From the NCBI GenBank assembly GCA_019918135.1, contig WBZZ01004750.1, positions 1 through 25,000 on the forward strand: a DNA stretch of 25,000 bases, read 5' to 3'. Under the pieces are notes generated by a model. It made no database searches. It saw nothing but the letters and a program-made list of their open reading frames with translations, and was not told the origin of the DNA. This DNA is from Paulinella micropora (taxonomy: Eukaryota > Cercozoa > Imbricatea > Euglyphida > Paulinellidae). A program made the position numbers and the translations under genes. Every line of letters begins with the position of its first letter. Within the stretch, counting starts at the first letter, position 1. This document shows, one piece after another, positions 7,390-15,349 of this stretch.

Positions 7390-8834
7390 CGTGCTCGTTC
7401 CACTTTTCCTTTCATTTCCCGAATGAGCGAACTTACACTTACTCCCGTACTTGCAATCCCCTTCCTTACTGAACAGGAAGCAGATCCCTTTCAGCTTATC
7501 GTTGAGGTGCAGGTATTGACACTCTCCTCCCTTTTTACACCTCCCCTTCTTGAAGTACAGGCATGGGGTGGAAAAGGTTTCTTCTTTTCTACCTTTGCAG
7601 CATTAGCCTTTGCCTTCTTGTTGGCCTTCCTTTCTCTTTCCTTTTGCAGATCGATGTCCTTGGCCTTTCGCTTCAGCTCTTGCCACCATTGATACACATC
7701 CCATGCTTGCTTTTCTTTTTCAAAGTCGGCTGCCAGTAGCCACTGCTTCCAGTCTGTCTGCACCTCCTTGTCCCTCATTTCCGGACCCATTATCGCATCG
7801 CGAATAATTTGCTCAAAGCTCAAGTCAGAGGGATGATGCCCCTTCTTGGACAATTGCTCCCTCACTGACTCGAACTCAGCAATCTGCCCTTCATACTGCG
7901 TAGAGGAGTTAAACTCCCATCTAGCCATCTTTCTCTGCTTCTCAAGCAGATCACTGAGATTGCCCTTCCCATACCGGTCTTTGAGCCTCTTCCACATGGC
8001 ATCAGGTTGCGGCCCCAAAATCCTGCATTCCGTCTTTAACTAGGTCAGTGACAAGTCTCTTTGCCTCTCCTTTGAGGTGCACGTAGATTAGCGTGCACAA
8101 CTCCACCCTCTTCTCTCTTACTGCCACTAACAAGCTGTCGTCATAGCTTACCCCAAGTCGTCGCTCCTTTCGCTTCTCCTTGCGCTTTGTAGCCTCTGAC
8201 TTCTTGTCCGTTGCGGTAGCTGTAGAGGGTCCTGCTGTCGGTCCTTTTGACTCATCACTTCTACTTATTCCTGTACTGCCAGATTCCTCTGTGACTGACG
8301 ATGCCTGAGAGGAAGATGTCTTTGTTCTTGCTCTTCTTTCCTCCTCATACTTTCTTGAGGCAGACTCACGCTTTGTAGCTGTGCTTGAGCTCTCTTCCTC
8401 TCTTTCTTGTTCTTCTTCTTCTGCAGAGTCCCCCGTGTCAATACTGCCACTCGACTCCTCCTCTGTATCATCCAAAACTGGCATACCAGTCTCCTCTTCT
8501 TCATTGATGGCACTTCCTTGCTGTCCCAAAGCACTGTCCAGCACTCCATTTACATAGCTGCTGCTAACTGCTGCTACTGCTGCTATCGCTGCTTTCTTCT
8601 TTGCATGCTTCTCCCACCGACTCATGTAGTCGGGTACGTTTTTGCCTGCCATGTGCAGCCTGCGAAGGTTGGCACGATGCACCTCCAGCCTATGCCCCTG
8701 GAGGTTCTCAAAACCACCTTTAATGTCCTAACTGCCTCTAGCATTAGAGCACGTTGAAAGTCTTCACAGTCTTCCCTACCGCTATAGTAAGGTATGTTGT
8801 TAGACTCATTTCCGTTTTTCGTTTTTTCAGACAT
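7390..8834 (-). pseudogene. Gag with two CCCH zinc fingers, copy 1 (frameshifted)
   Basis: This is the structural protein that forms the virus-like particle. It has a real ATG at 8832-8834 (MSEKTKNG). The N-terminal part (8622-8834) shifts frame near 8690 into 8002-8682, which has an Ala-rich helix, then a long Ser/Glu low-complexity insert and a basic tail. A copia-gag-like helical domain follows: LIYVHLKGEAKRLV, then, after another shift near 8010, AMWKRLKDRYGKGNLSDL and SDLSFEQIIRDAI. Two CCCH fingers follow at 7507-7563 (C-x7-C-x5-C-x3-H) and 7423-7482 (C-x8-C-x5-C-x3-H). In copy 1 one G is missing near 7577, so the fingers fall out of frame with the helical part; copy 2 keeps them joined. 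Confidence 0.85.
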
Positions 8835-9241
8835 CTGAAGTCACTTTTCTACTCCAGAAAGGTTGTTGTTTTCTGCCTGTCTTGTGTTCCTGACTGGCCT
8901 ACACTCCCTCTGCAAATCCCCTCCTAAGGGTACGTTGCTAGGGTCCTCCTTGCAGCAATCAGCTGTTGGCCTTTTCCTGTTGGTTGTCCAGAGCAGGTAG
9001 CTGTCCTGCACCCACCAACACTCCTGCGCGCCACAAGCAACTCTGAACTGGTTTCTGGGTTTGCCTGTTAATGGGGTTTTGTGGTCCAAACTCCTAAACC
9101 GTTCCTGTAGATGTCCTTCTGACCCGAAGGCTCACTCTTTGTTCCTGTCGGTAGCCCAGCCTCTGCAGAGCTCTACCCCCTGTCCAACCACAACGTTTCA
9201 CGCAGTGGTACTGAAGCACTGTTGGAAGGACTTCCCTTCTG

Positions 9242-9267
9242 CTGTGTCACTCTTGGGTGTGACACAG
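9242..9267. other. Leader hairpin, copy 1
   Basis: Perfect 9-bp inverted repeat CTGTGTCAC / GTGACACAG around an 8-base loop, about 70 bases inside the 5' LTR. Its position would suit a packaging or dimerisation signal of the genomic RNA; that role is inference. Confidence 0.5.
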
Positions 9268-9325
9268 ACCGTGGATGCCTTTCCTCTTGATCACTCCAGG
9301 TGATTTTGTTGTGCTTCAACACGTA

Positions 9326-9338
9326 CAAGGCTCATAAT
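9326..9338 (-). promoter_or_regulatory. Candidate tRNA primer-binding site, copy 1
   Basis: The minus-strand sequence directly after the 5' LTR is ATTATGAGCCTTG. Its complement, CAAGGCUCAUAAU, contains CUCAUAA, the anticodon loop expected in a Met tRNA (anticodon CAU). Copia and Ty5 are known to prime from a half-tRNA of initiator Met cut in the anticodon loop. This site fits that mode and not pairing with a tRNA 3' end. The tRNA itself is not in the window, so the match is unproven. Confidence 0.55.
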
Positions 9339-9681
9339 CCTTAAGCAGTTGAACAAAATAGAAGGTATTTGAAGCCGGTTTAACGTCGCCCAGGCGTCCC
9401 TGGTTGACTATCTAACCAGCTCCGAGTCCACACGTCTTTTTATAGGTTTATCAAGCAATACATACAAAAGCCCGCCAAACAAACGAAACGGTTTAAGCAG
9501 GTCGCTAACTTGAGTAATAAAATTCAGGTGTCCACACAGGTCATATTGGCATTGGTGCCACCAATGCCACACTCACCAGTAAATATCCCCTTTTTCCATA
9601 TTCAACTACTTTTTCTAACGATAATATTAACTAGCGTATAAACCGGTTGTATTAATCCCATCACCTAATTCACTTCCTAAG
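9339..9681 (-). repeat. 5' LTR of copia-type element, copy 1
   Basis: 343 bp, partner of 655-981. On the minus strand it starts CTTAGGAAGTG and ends CTGCTTAAGG. It carries 4-6-base insertions relative to the left LTR and many substitutions. The 23-bp palindrome is intact at 9547-9569. AAAC follows directly at 9682-9685. Confidence 0.85.
9436..9444 (-). promoter_or_regulatory. TATA box in 5' LTR, copy 1
   Basis: TATAAAAAG on the minus strand, about 98-106 bases before the LTR end. This would place transcription start near 9405-9415. The left LTR has CTGAAAAAG at the same place. The role is inferred from sequence only. Confidence 0.5.
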
Positions 9682-9685
9682 AAAC
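9682..9685. repeat. Target-site duplication AAAC, right
   Basis: Matches 651-654 on the other side of the element. Confidence 0.6.
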
Positions 9686-9801
9686 TGAACTTGTGACACA
9701 ACTGGTTCAAGTTGAAGGCTAACCTCCACTCAGGCTTCTAGAGTAGAAAGGGAAGCCAGACTCCATACTAAAATTGCGGCGGATCGCGTTTACTTCAGTT
9801 A

Positions 9802-11002
9802 GTGCCGCCTGCCTGCATTTGTTTTCGGTGGCATCAAATGCTGAAGTACTGCCCAGATAAACACCTCTCGTCCATTTATGCGATGAACCTGATGAAACAC
9901 GAAACATTTCGAACTATCTGGAAACCAGAGCCTATGCTCGAAAAGCTTGAGGCACAAGTTGATTTTGAATTCAAACATCGAGGCCAATCCGATCATCTCG
10001 GACTTGGCCATGGTCGCTACCCAAAAGAACATTCCATCACAGACCGCAAAGACAGGGTTTTAGAATTAGCTGCTGAGACAATACTTGAGACAACCACAGT
10101 GCATGACATGGACAAAGCCATGCAAGGGTGCTTCCTTCGTTTTGAAGACGCATGCCCCTTCGACCTCTCCTGGGCTCGCCTCATCGGAACCCGTAATCCC
10201 CGTTTAATCTCTTGGGTCATCAACGCAAGCACAAACTCGGTTATTACCCCCGACCTTAGACGTCTGTGGGGAATCATTCCCAACAACAAGTGTGCCCTCT
10301 GTTCTGGTCAAGCACATCTATGCCACATCCTCTCCGGTTGCCATGTTGCCCTCAAACAAGGCCGCTATACCTGGCGTCATGACTCTGTGCTCTGCACTAT
10401 TGAAGCTCCCCTTCAAAGACACATCGAGAGCCATAACAAACGCTCCCCTAATAACTATAGACCAAAATGAATCAAAGTCTATGTTTGTGAAAGAGGGCGA
10501 GCAGAAGCCTAAGGGACAGTCATTTCATCGACCATCCCTGCTTGACACTGCAAACGATTGGCAACTCCAAACCCAATACACCGGTTCTGAGCAAGCCTTT
10601 CCTGTCCACATTTGTGTCACTGACCTCCGCCCCGATATCGTTGTCTGGTCACTGTCTACCAAGATATGTATTCTGATCGAGCTAACGTGCCCGGTCGAGG
10701 AAAACATCCTTGACGCACGAGCATACAAGACCAACCGATACAACGAGCTCAAATCTCAAATCGAGGACAACGGATGGACCTGCCACCTTCGACCAATCGA
10801 ATGCGGGGCTCGCGGCATGGTATCGTTCTCTGTTCATCGATGTTTCCGCGCCTTGGGTTTTTCCCATCCCCAATCCAAATCCCTTTGCTTCAAGCTATCC
10901 TCCTGCGTAGCTCGTTGCTCTTTTGCGATTTATCGCTCCTGTGCAGTCAAAAATTGGACTAATCTTCCTCTAGTCCGTATTGGTGACTGCATTCCATCAT
11001 AG
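9802..11002 (+). pseudogene. R2-like non-LTR retrotransposon, C-terminal fragment with restriction-like endonuclease
   Basis: This is the C-terminal part of a reverse transcriptase/endonuclease of the type found in R2-like elements. The R2 zinc motif is CALCSGQAHLCHILSGC (C-x2-C-x7-H-x4-C, 10291-10341), followed by LKQGRYTWRHDSVL, as in related invertebrate elements. The nuclease core is RPDIVVWS with Asp 10634-10636, then IELTCPVEEN with Glu 10679-10681 (PD-x14-E), then KTNRYNELK. One frameshift between about 10440 and 10475 divides it: 9802-10470, then a second frame to the stop at 11000-11002. The GTG start at 9802 is not real; homology seems to begin around 9890. No reverse transcriptase palm is present, so it is 5'-truncated or cut off by the neighbouring LTR element. 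Confidence 0.85.
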
Positions 11003-11314
11003 CCGTCCAGTGTTGCATAGCCCGGGCTAGGTCCCTGCGGGGGTTTAGGCCTCATACAATGTCATCATTGTAGCTTGCGCAAGCTTACGGTGCTCAAAAC
11101 ACTTGGACTAACGGCTTCCTTTTCTTTCTCTTCTTCCTTATCCTCCCACTCTCCATTCCTAGATTGCCTTTTTCTTCAACGTCCTTCCTCCTCTTCTTTT
11201 TCCAGAACACAGTCTACCCGTGATTCCCATCCCGGACACATGCACAGTACACAAATTATTGTTTGATGTGAAACTGCGTTCCTTTGCAAGGACTACATTC
11301 CTTTGCGACATCTC
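11003..11314. other. Region after R2-like fragment with three palindromes
   Basis: No gene seen. Three perfect inverted repeats follow each other: TAGCCCGGGCTA (11018-11029), TACAATG-TCAT-CATTGTA (11055-11072) and AGCTTGCGCAAGCT (11072-11085). They could be a structured 3' untranslated RNA of the R2-like element. Downstream is pyrimidine-rich non-coding DNA. Confidence 0.6.
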
Positions 11315-11560
<246 letters not shown>

Positions 11561-11597
11561 GCAGTGGGGTTTGATATAGAGATGTCTCTTGATGTAG

Positions 11598-11653
11598 ATG
11601 TGCGCATAGGGCCCGAGACGGTCACCGATCCTGCCTTTCTCGTCACACGGTCC

Positions 11654-11709
<56 letters not shown>

Positions 11710-11921
11710 TGAAGTGAGTGAGTGAGTGAGTGAATGAAGAGGGGGGGAGAAGCGGGGGGAAGGGGGGGGGGGGGGCTCATTCTCTGCATGTGCAATCTCT
11801 CTCTCTCGCGTCGCACAGCACGCTGGAGGATTGGGTCAGCTGGGTCGACTCTTCCAAGATCAAGCAGACCATCGTCAAATACCACGACAAACTGGACGAC
11901 TTCTCACTCTTGGACAGCTGA
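11598..11921 (+). CDS. IMP3: U3 snoRNP protein IMP3, last two exons (partial)
   Basis: IMP3 is a conserved nucleolar protein of the U3 snoRNP in the small-subunit processome, needed for early 18S rRNA cleavages. Exon A (11598-11649) encodes [17 protein letters not shown] after an acceptor AG. A phase-1 junction there could complete the His of the family's GHVR motif. Exon B (11819-11921) encodes [15 protein letters not shown] and ends [12 protein letters not shown]. Together they match the IMP3 C-terminus of yeast and human ([27 protein letters not shown], ending in DDF.). The phase-2 intron has GT (11650) and AG (11818) and splits an Arg codon. Codons are strongly C/G-ending, as expected of a real gene. 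The upstream exons (S4 RNA-binding domain) are not in the window, so the gene is either truncated or split by very large introns. Confidence 0.85.
11655..11775. repeat. Purine-rich microsatellites: (GA)n, (GTGA)n, G tracts
   Basis: (GA)26-like run at 11655-11706, GTGA units at 11711-11737, then G7, G6 and G14 runs at 11741-11775. They make up most of the 169-bp IMP3 intron. The G runs could form a quadruplex in DNA or pre-mRNA. Confidence 0.95.
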
Positions 11922-11938
11922 AGACACACATACACACA

Positions 11939-11940
<2 letters not shown>

Positions 11941-11974
<34 letters not shown>
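11941..11974. repeat. (CT)n microsatellite
   Basis: About 17 CT units directly after the IMP3 stop region. A second CT run lies at 12035-12064. Confidence 0.95.
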
Positions 11975-11978
<4 letters not shown>

Positions 11979-12033
11979 ATATCATACAAACCATCATCAA
12001 GTACCGGACGACTGCTCACTCCTGAGCCCCTCG

Positions 12034-12064
<31 letters not shown>
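11973..12064 (+). pseudogene. Degenerate duplicate of the IMP3 terminal exon tail plus (CT)n
   Basis: TTCCAATATCATACAAACC and what follows is a diverged copy of 11851 onward (TTCCAAGATCAAGCAGACC), shifted by 122 bp. It would read SSNIIQTIIKY, then a gap and an early stop. Like the original it ends in a CT run, so exon tail and CT tract were duplicated together, probably by slippage or unequal exchange. Confidence 0.75.
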
Positions 12065-12066
<2 letters not shown>

Positions 12067-12220
12067 TCTTACCTGCCTGCTTACCTACGTCATTTTTTAA
12101 TTCCTCCGTCTAATTATCTGTCCACCTGGACCTCTCTAAGTTTATGACTCAATCGATAAGTAGATTGGTGAATCAGCAGATATCTAGATACTCAAGTCGG
12201 TAGGTGGATAGACAGACAGG

Positions 12221-12257
12221 GAGATAGATCGATAGATAGATATATACATAAATAGCC

Positions 12258-12317
<60 letters not shown>

Positions 12318-12343
12318 GGATGCATGCATGCATGCATGCATGC

Positions 12344-12428
<85 letters not shown>

Positions 12429-12455
12429 CAGATAGATAGATAGATAGATCGACAG
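12221..12455. repeat. (GATA)n microsatellite with (TGCA)n core
   Basis: GATA/TAGA units interrupted by TGCA units at 12319-12345. It is the reverse complement of the TCTA array at 11315-11430, so the two could pair as a long inverted repeat. Confidence 0.97.
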
Positions 12456-12580
12456 AGAGGTAGAGAGATATGTTTGGTCTATCAGCTCTGCATATCCGAA
12501 GACATAGGCTGGGCAGCGGGCTGGAGATGGGCACTAGGCTCGATAGATAGAGATAGATAGGTAGATATATTACTAGATAC

Positions 12581-12607
12581 AGGTAGGTAGGTAGGTAGGT
12601 AGGTAGT
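12581..12607. repeat. (GGTA)n microsatellite
   Basis: Seven GGTA-like units, the complement of the CTAC units at 11437-11560. Confidence 0.9.
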
Positions 12608-12810
12608 TCTCCTGTTTGCTTTTTTTGTTCTGACTCTTTCCACTTTATCAGCCTTCTTTTGCGTTTGACCGAGAGATCACTGGTTTCTTAAATTTTCAAT
12701 ATATATTCGGCCCGCAGGGCACACTGTGTTGGGCAAAGTCTGTCCGTTCTAATGTCCGTCTCCGATGAAAAAATTTGTTGACTTTTTTGCACAATGTTAA
12801 ACAAAAAGAT

Positions 12811-12906
12811 TATTGAGGAACTTTCTGGGTAAAACGCGGAAGCCGGCCAAGACTATTGAGAGTGAGCAACTTCTGGATAAAATGAGGAAGCCGGCCTAAG
12901 GCTGTT
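12811..12906. repeat. Two-unit degenerate tandem repeat
   Basis: Two units of roughly 49 bp share an ACTTTCTGG-like start, a TAAAA spacer and GGAAGCCGGCC. Origin unknown. Confidence 0.6.
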
Positions 12907-13025
12907 CAAATCTTTGCCTTGACAAAAAAGACGGTAGATGAGCTGTGGAAAGTAAGTTACGGCCGCACGGTTCTGGGGTTAGTGCGTTGTGAGTATGTAT
13001 TTAAGACCGGAGGTCTTACCCTCAA

Positions 13026-13060
13026 TAATAACTTGCTCATTAGGAACTATAACTCTACTC
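13026..13060. repeat. 35-bp exact direct repeat, left
   Basis: Begins TAATAACTTGCTC and ends CTCTACTC. It is repeated exactly at 15178-15212 with unrelated sequence outside both copies. Confidence 0.9.
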
Positions 13061-13574
13061 TATGCCGGCCCACCCGGTATATAATAGCAAGACTTATCGT
13101 TCCGGTCTGTCGGTTAATCCTTGGTCTGGAGATTACGGGGTCCCTACTTTATGTATTCCTCAGTCTTGTAATGCCCCCAACGATAGCTCGAAAAAAAGTC
13201 GGTAATACAACCAAACGCAGTCCTCAAGAATGAGAATGATGTCTCGTTGTATTAGCTCAGTGAAGCCAAAAAAGGAAAACTGCAACAGACCAGGAATAAA
13301 ATGGCATCAGGTCCAATCCGGACAAATAATACTGAAAAACAAGCTGGTGCACCTGTCACCAGGAAAAGGTACTTTTTACCGGCTATCCGGGGGTGATGCC
13401 TACAGTACCCCCTCCCGATTTTATGACGGAAATAGCATTTTCGTCATGCACCTTCTGATTTCTTTCTGCAAATAGTATGCGCTATGGAGTCATGCCACAC
13501 AGCGCATCGACCCACGGATAGACGCTAAAAGACGATAAATATATCCTCATACGGCACGTCAAAGCGGATTCTCT

Positions 13575-14079
13575 AGTACCTAACCTAAACGCTACTCCGT
13601 AAACAACTTCAAGATCAAGGAACCGATAATTCTATTGCAATACGATACAATTTCATGCAATATATCTTACTTTTTACTTTTTACCAGTATTTTCCCACCC
13701 CAGGTGCACTGGCAAATTTCCTTTTTTACTCTGACAATTTCCTTTTTTGCCTATATCAACTTGTATTCTTCCCACTGGCTGTACTATTTATCCTTCCAAT
13801 TTAACCTACCTACATCATGGGCCGTTACTACACGACCAAAACCAATTCAATACCACAGGCCTCCTGTTCAGAACCTTCGTCGAGCCTACCTCACAAGCTC
13901 TCGAGACCAAACGCACTTACAAACCCTTGCTCTACTCAAAAACCAGCCCCAATACTCGAAAAACCTTGAACCTGGCCCTTACTCAACCCTACCTTTAAAC
14001 CTAATTAACCTTGACAAAGGGGCGAGCACGGTCACTCGTGGTCCGGTAAACCCCTGTATTAAGTAACTGTTACTGAAAG
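13575..14079. repeat. R500 repeat, copy B
   Basis: Same unit as 101-602, with a 4-base insertion near its start and a few substitutions. It is not followed by the LTR element. Sequence on both sides is unrelated to the flanks of the other R500 copies, so the repeat limits are AGTACC and CTGAAAG. Confidence 0.9.
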
Positions 14080-15177
14080 TTAAATTTGCATCCTTGCCCT
14101 TCTGAGGGTTCGGGATACGACACGCCTGGACCACCAGGTCGCCTACTATGAGCAATCATAGCAGAGAACAACAACTGCCCTGAAGTTCTACGACACACTC
14201 TTTCATCGTTTCTCCACTCTCGAATGGACCCCTCTACACGCTACGTTTCGTTATGGGGAGAGTTGATATCCGTGTTCTCAGCCCCTCCTCTCTGGTTTAG
14301 TTCATCCGCATGGTCCCTTCTGCGTTCCTGTCGCGTCATGTCCTGAGGCAAATTCACCCTACCTGCGTCGCCAGCAACCAAGCAACCAATCAGCATATTC
14401 CCCTGCCTTTTCGCATTACATTTACTATGAGATCACCCTTCCTGCGTAACCAACAACCAAGCGACCAACCAACATGCCCCCCTGTCTTCTCGTGTGTTCG
14501 GCTACATGGTCTTTCTTTTTGCCGCTCCATTCCCGCATGTGTCGTTCCTTGGATGAACCCTTCTTCTTTTCTCGCACATGTGCTCTTGGCAAGTGTGCAT
14601 TCTGTATCGCTATATCGCTTTCTGTATCGTGTCCTGAAGCAAGAACACCCTGCCTGCGTCGACAACAACCAAGTAACCAGCCAACATGTCCCCCCTGCTT
14701 TCTCGTGTGGTCTACTAAATGTCAGGTGATTCAGTCGTCTACCACCCTTCCCTGCTCCAGCCCTATTTAACTTATCTACCTTAACTGCCCTTGCACTGGT
14801 TCTGCTTTGTTCTTTATTGCTCTTCTCTCTTCGGTTCCGCATTATCCCTTCTGCGCTCCTGTCATGTCGTGTCCTGAAGCAAGATCGATATCAACCAAGC
14901 AGCCAACCAACATGTCCCCCCCTGCTTTCTCGTGTGGTCTACTACATGGTCCTTCTTTTTGCCGCTCCATACCTGCATACGGGATCTCCTACGTCGTTCC
15001 TTGGATGAACCCCTTCTTCTTTTCTCGCTCCTGAGCTCTTGGCAAGTGTATTTTCTACAGCTGGCTATATTGCCCACTACCCTGTCCGACCCTAGCTAAA
15101 CTAACCATATATTTACCTTAAACTATACTCTCTGTTCCGACCGCCCTGCAGGCCCCCGGCCTAACTAGCCGGGGGAC
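14080..15177. other. Non-coding region with degenerate direct repeats
   Basis: No gene is supported. From about 14310 to 15060 a motif set recurs two to four times: TCCTGAAGCAAG, CAACCAAGCAACCAACCAACATG, TTTCTCGTGTG, TTTTTGCCGCTCCAT, GTCGTTCCTTGGATGAACCC and CTCTTGGCAAGTGT. The GTCGTTCC motif stands at 14541 and 14993. The Pro/Ser/Cys-rich open frames here arise from the repeats. Confidence 0.65.
15153..15175. other. GC-rich perfect hairpin
   Basis: CCCCCGGC / GCCGGGGG with a 7-base loop, followed by A and then CTAA at 15177-15180. It adjoins the right copy of the 35-bp repeat. It may be a transposon end or an RNA terminator-like structure; neither is proven. Confidence 0.6.
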
Positions 15178-15212
15178 TAATAACTTGCTCATTAGGAACT
15201 ATAACTCTACTC
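15178..15212. repeat. 35-bp exact direct repeat, right
   Basis: Exact match to 13026-13060. The two copies enclose 2.1 kb that contains R500 copy B and the degenerate repeats. Confidence 0.9.
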
Positions 15213-15349
15213 CAATGACTAATACCTTCTAGAATAACTGTATCACTACTCCAACTTCCAAATCTGGACGTCTCCGAGGCTGCATAGCCACTTGGGCCAC
15301 AAACCTATTTACAGTAATTTCTCCCAAACTTGCCCGAAAAGAACTTTAC
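15213..15349. other. Unique spacer before duplicated segment copy 2
   Basis: I see no gene or signal. If the duplication is tandem with a 15.3-kb period, this sequence should also lie just left of base 1. Confidence 0.5.

Larger units (their letters stand above)
8835..9338 (-). other. 5' leader of element, copy 1
   Basis: About 500 bases between the primer site and the gag ATG. A frame without ATG is open at 8841-9089, ending 6 bp before gag, but its composition gives no sign of a real protein. A 9-bp hairpin lies at 9242-9267. I see nothing else. Confidence 0.6.
1..9653. repeat. Duplicated segment, copy 1
   Basis: Bases 1-9653 match 15350-25000 almost base for base, with an offset of 15347 to 15349. 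By eye I count fewer than 20 differences: about a dozen substitutions, four single-base indels and one 2-bp indel near position 50. The match starts at the first base of the window, so the true left end is not visible. The match includes about 650 bp outside the retrotransposon, which independent insertions would not share. Confidence 0.95.
655..9681 (-). mobile_element. Decayed Ty1/copia-order LTR retrotransposon, copy 1
   Basis: An element of about 9.03 kb bounded by LTRs of 327 and 343 bp and an AAAC duplication. On the minus strand the order is leader, gag, an extra coding block, protease, integrase, reverse transcriptase, RNase H. Integrase before reverse transcriptase defines the Ty1/copia (Pseudoviridae-type) order. 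Typical copia elements are about 5-6 kb; the excess lies between nucleocapsid and protease. Catalytic residues of integrase, reverse transcriptase and RNase H are visible, but the frame is broken by one or more in-frame stops and at least eight frameshifts, so it cannot make a full polyprotein. The clade is not assigned. Confidence 0.93.
12608..13574. other. Non-coding region without recognised gene
   Basis: I see no gene. Plus-strand frames at 12919-13233 and 13230-13475 have no family signature and ordinary AT-rich composition. A degenerate tandem pair (period about 49 bp, core GGAAGCCGGCC, 12811-12906) and one half of a 35-bp exact repeat (13026-13060) are present. Confidence 0.6.

Noticed and set aside
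7340..7420. Programmed frameshift between the CCCH frame and the zinc-knuckle frame
   Set aside because: The shift would be -1, but I find no X XXY YYZ heptamer in the right phase, and many other frameshifts show plain decay.
8841..9089. Upstream ORF of 82 codons in the leader
   Set aside because: No ATG and no recognisable sequence. An open frame of this length can occur by chance.
9326..9346. A tRNA gene fragment around the CTCATAA motif
   Set aside because: Only an anticodon-loop-like stretch is present, without cloverleaf arms. Its place beside the LTR fits a primer site better.
12919..13475. Two plus-strand frames of 104 and 81 codons
   Set aside because: No family resemblance, AT-rich composition and no codon bias like that of the IMP3 exons.
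14310..15060. CRISPR-like array
   Set aside because: Repeat units are long, unequal and degenerate, and the DNA is eukaryotic.
15153..15180. Helitron 3' end (hairpin followed by CTAA)
   Set aside because: The hairpin is only one base from CTAA, no TC 5' end was found, and no Helitron protein is present. Kept only as a hairpin.
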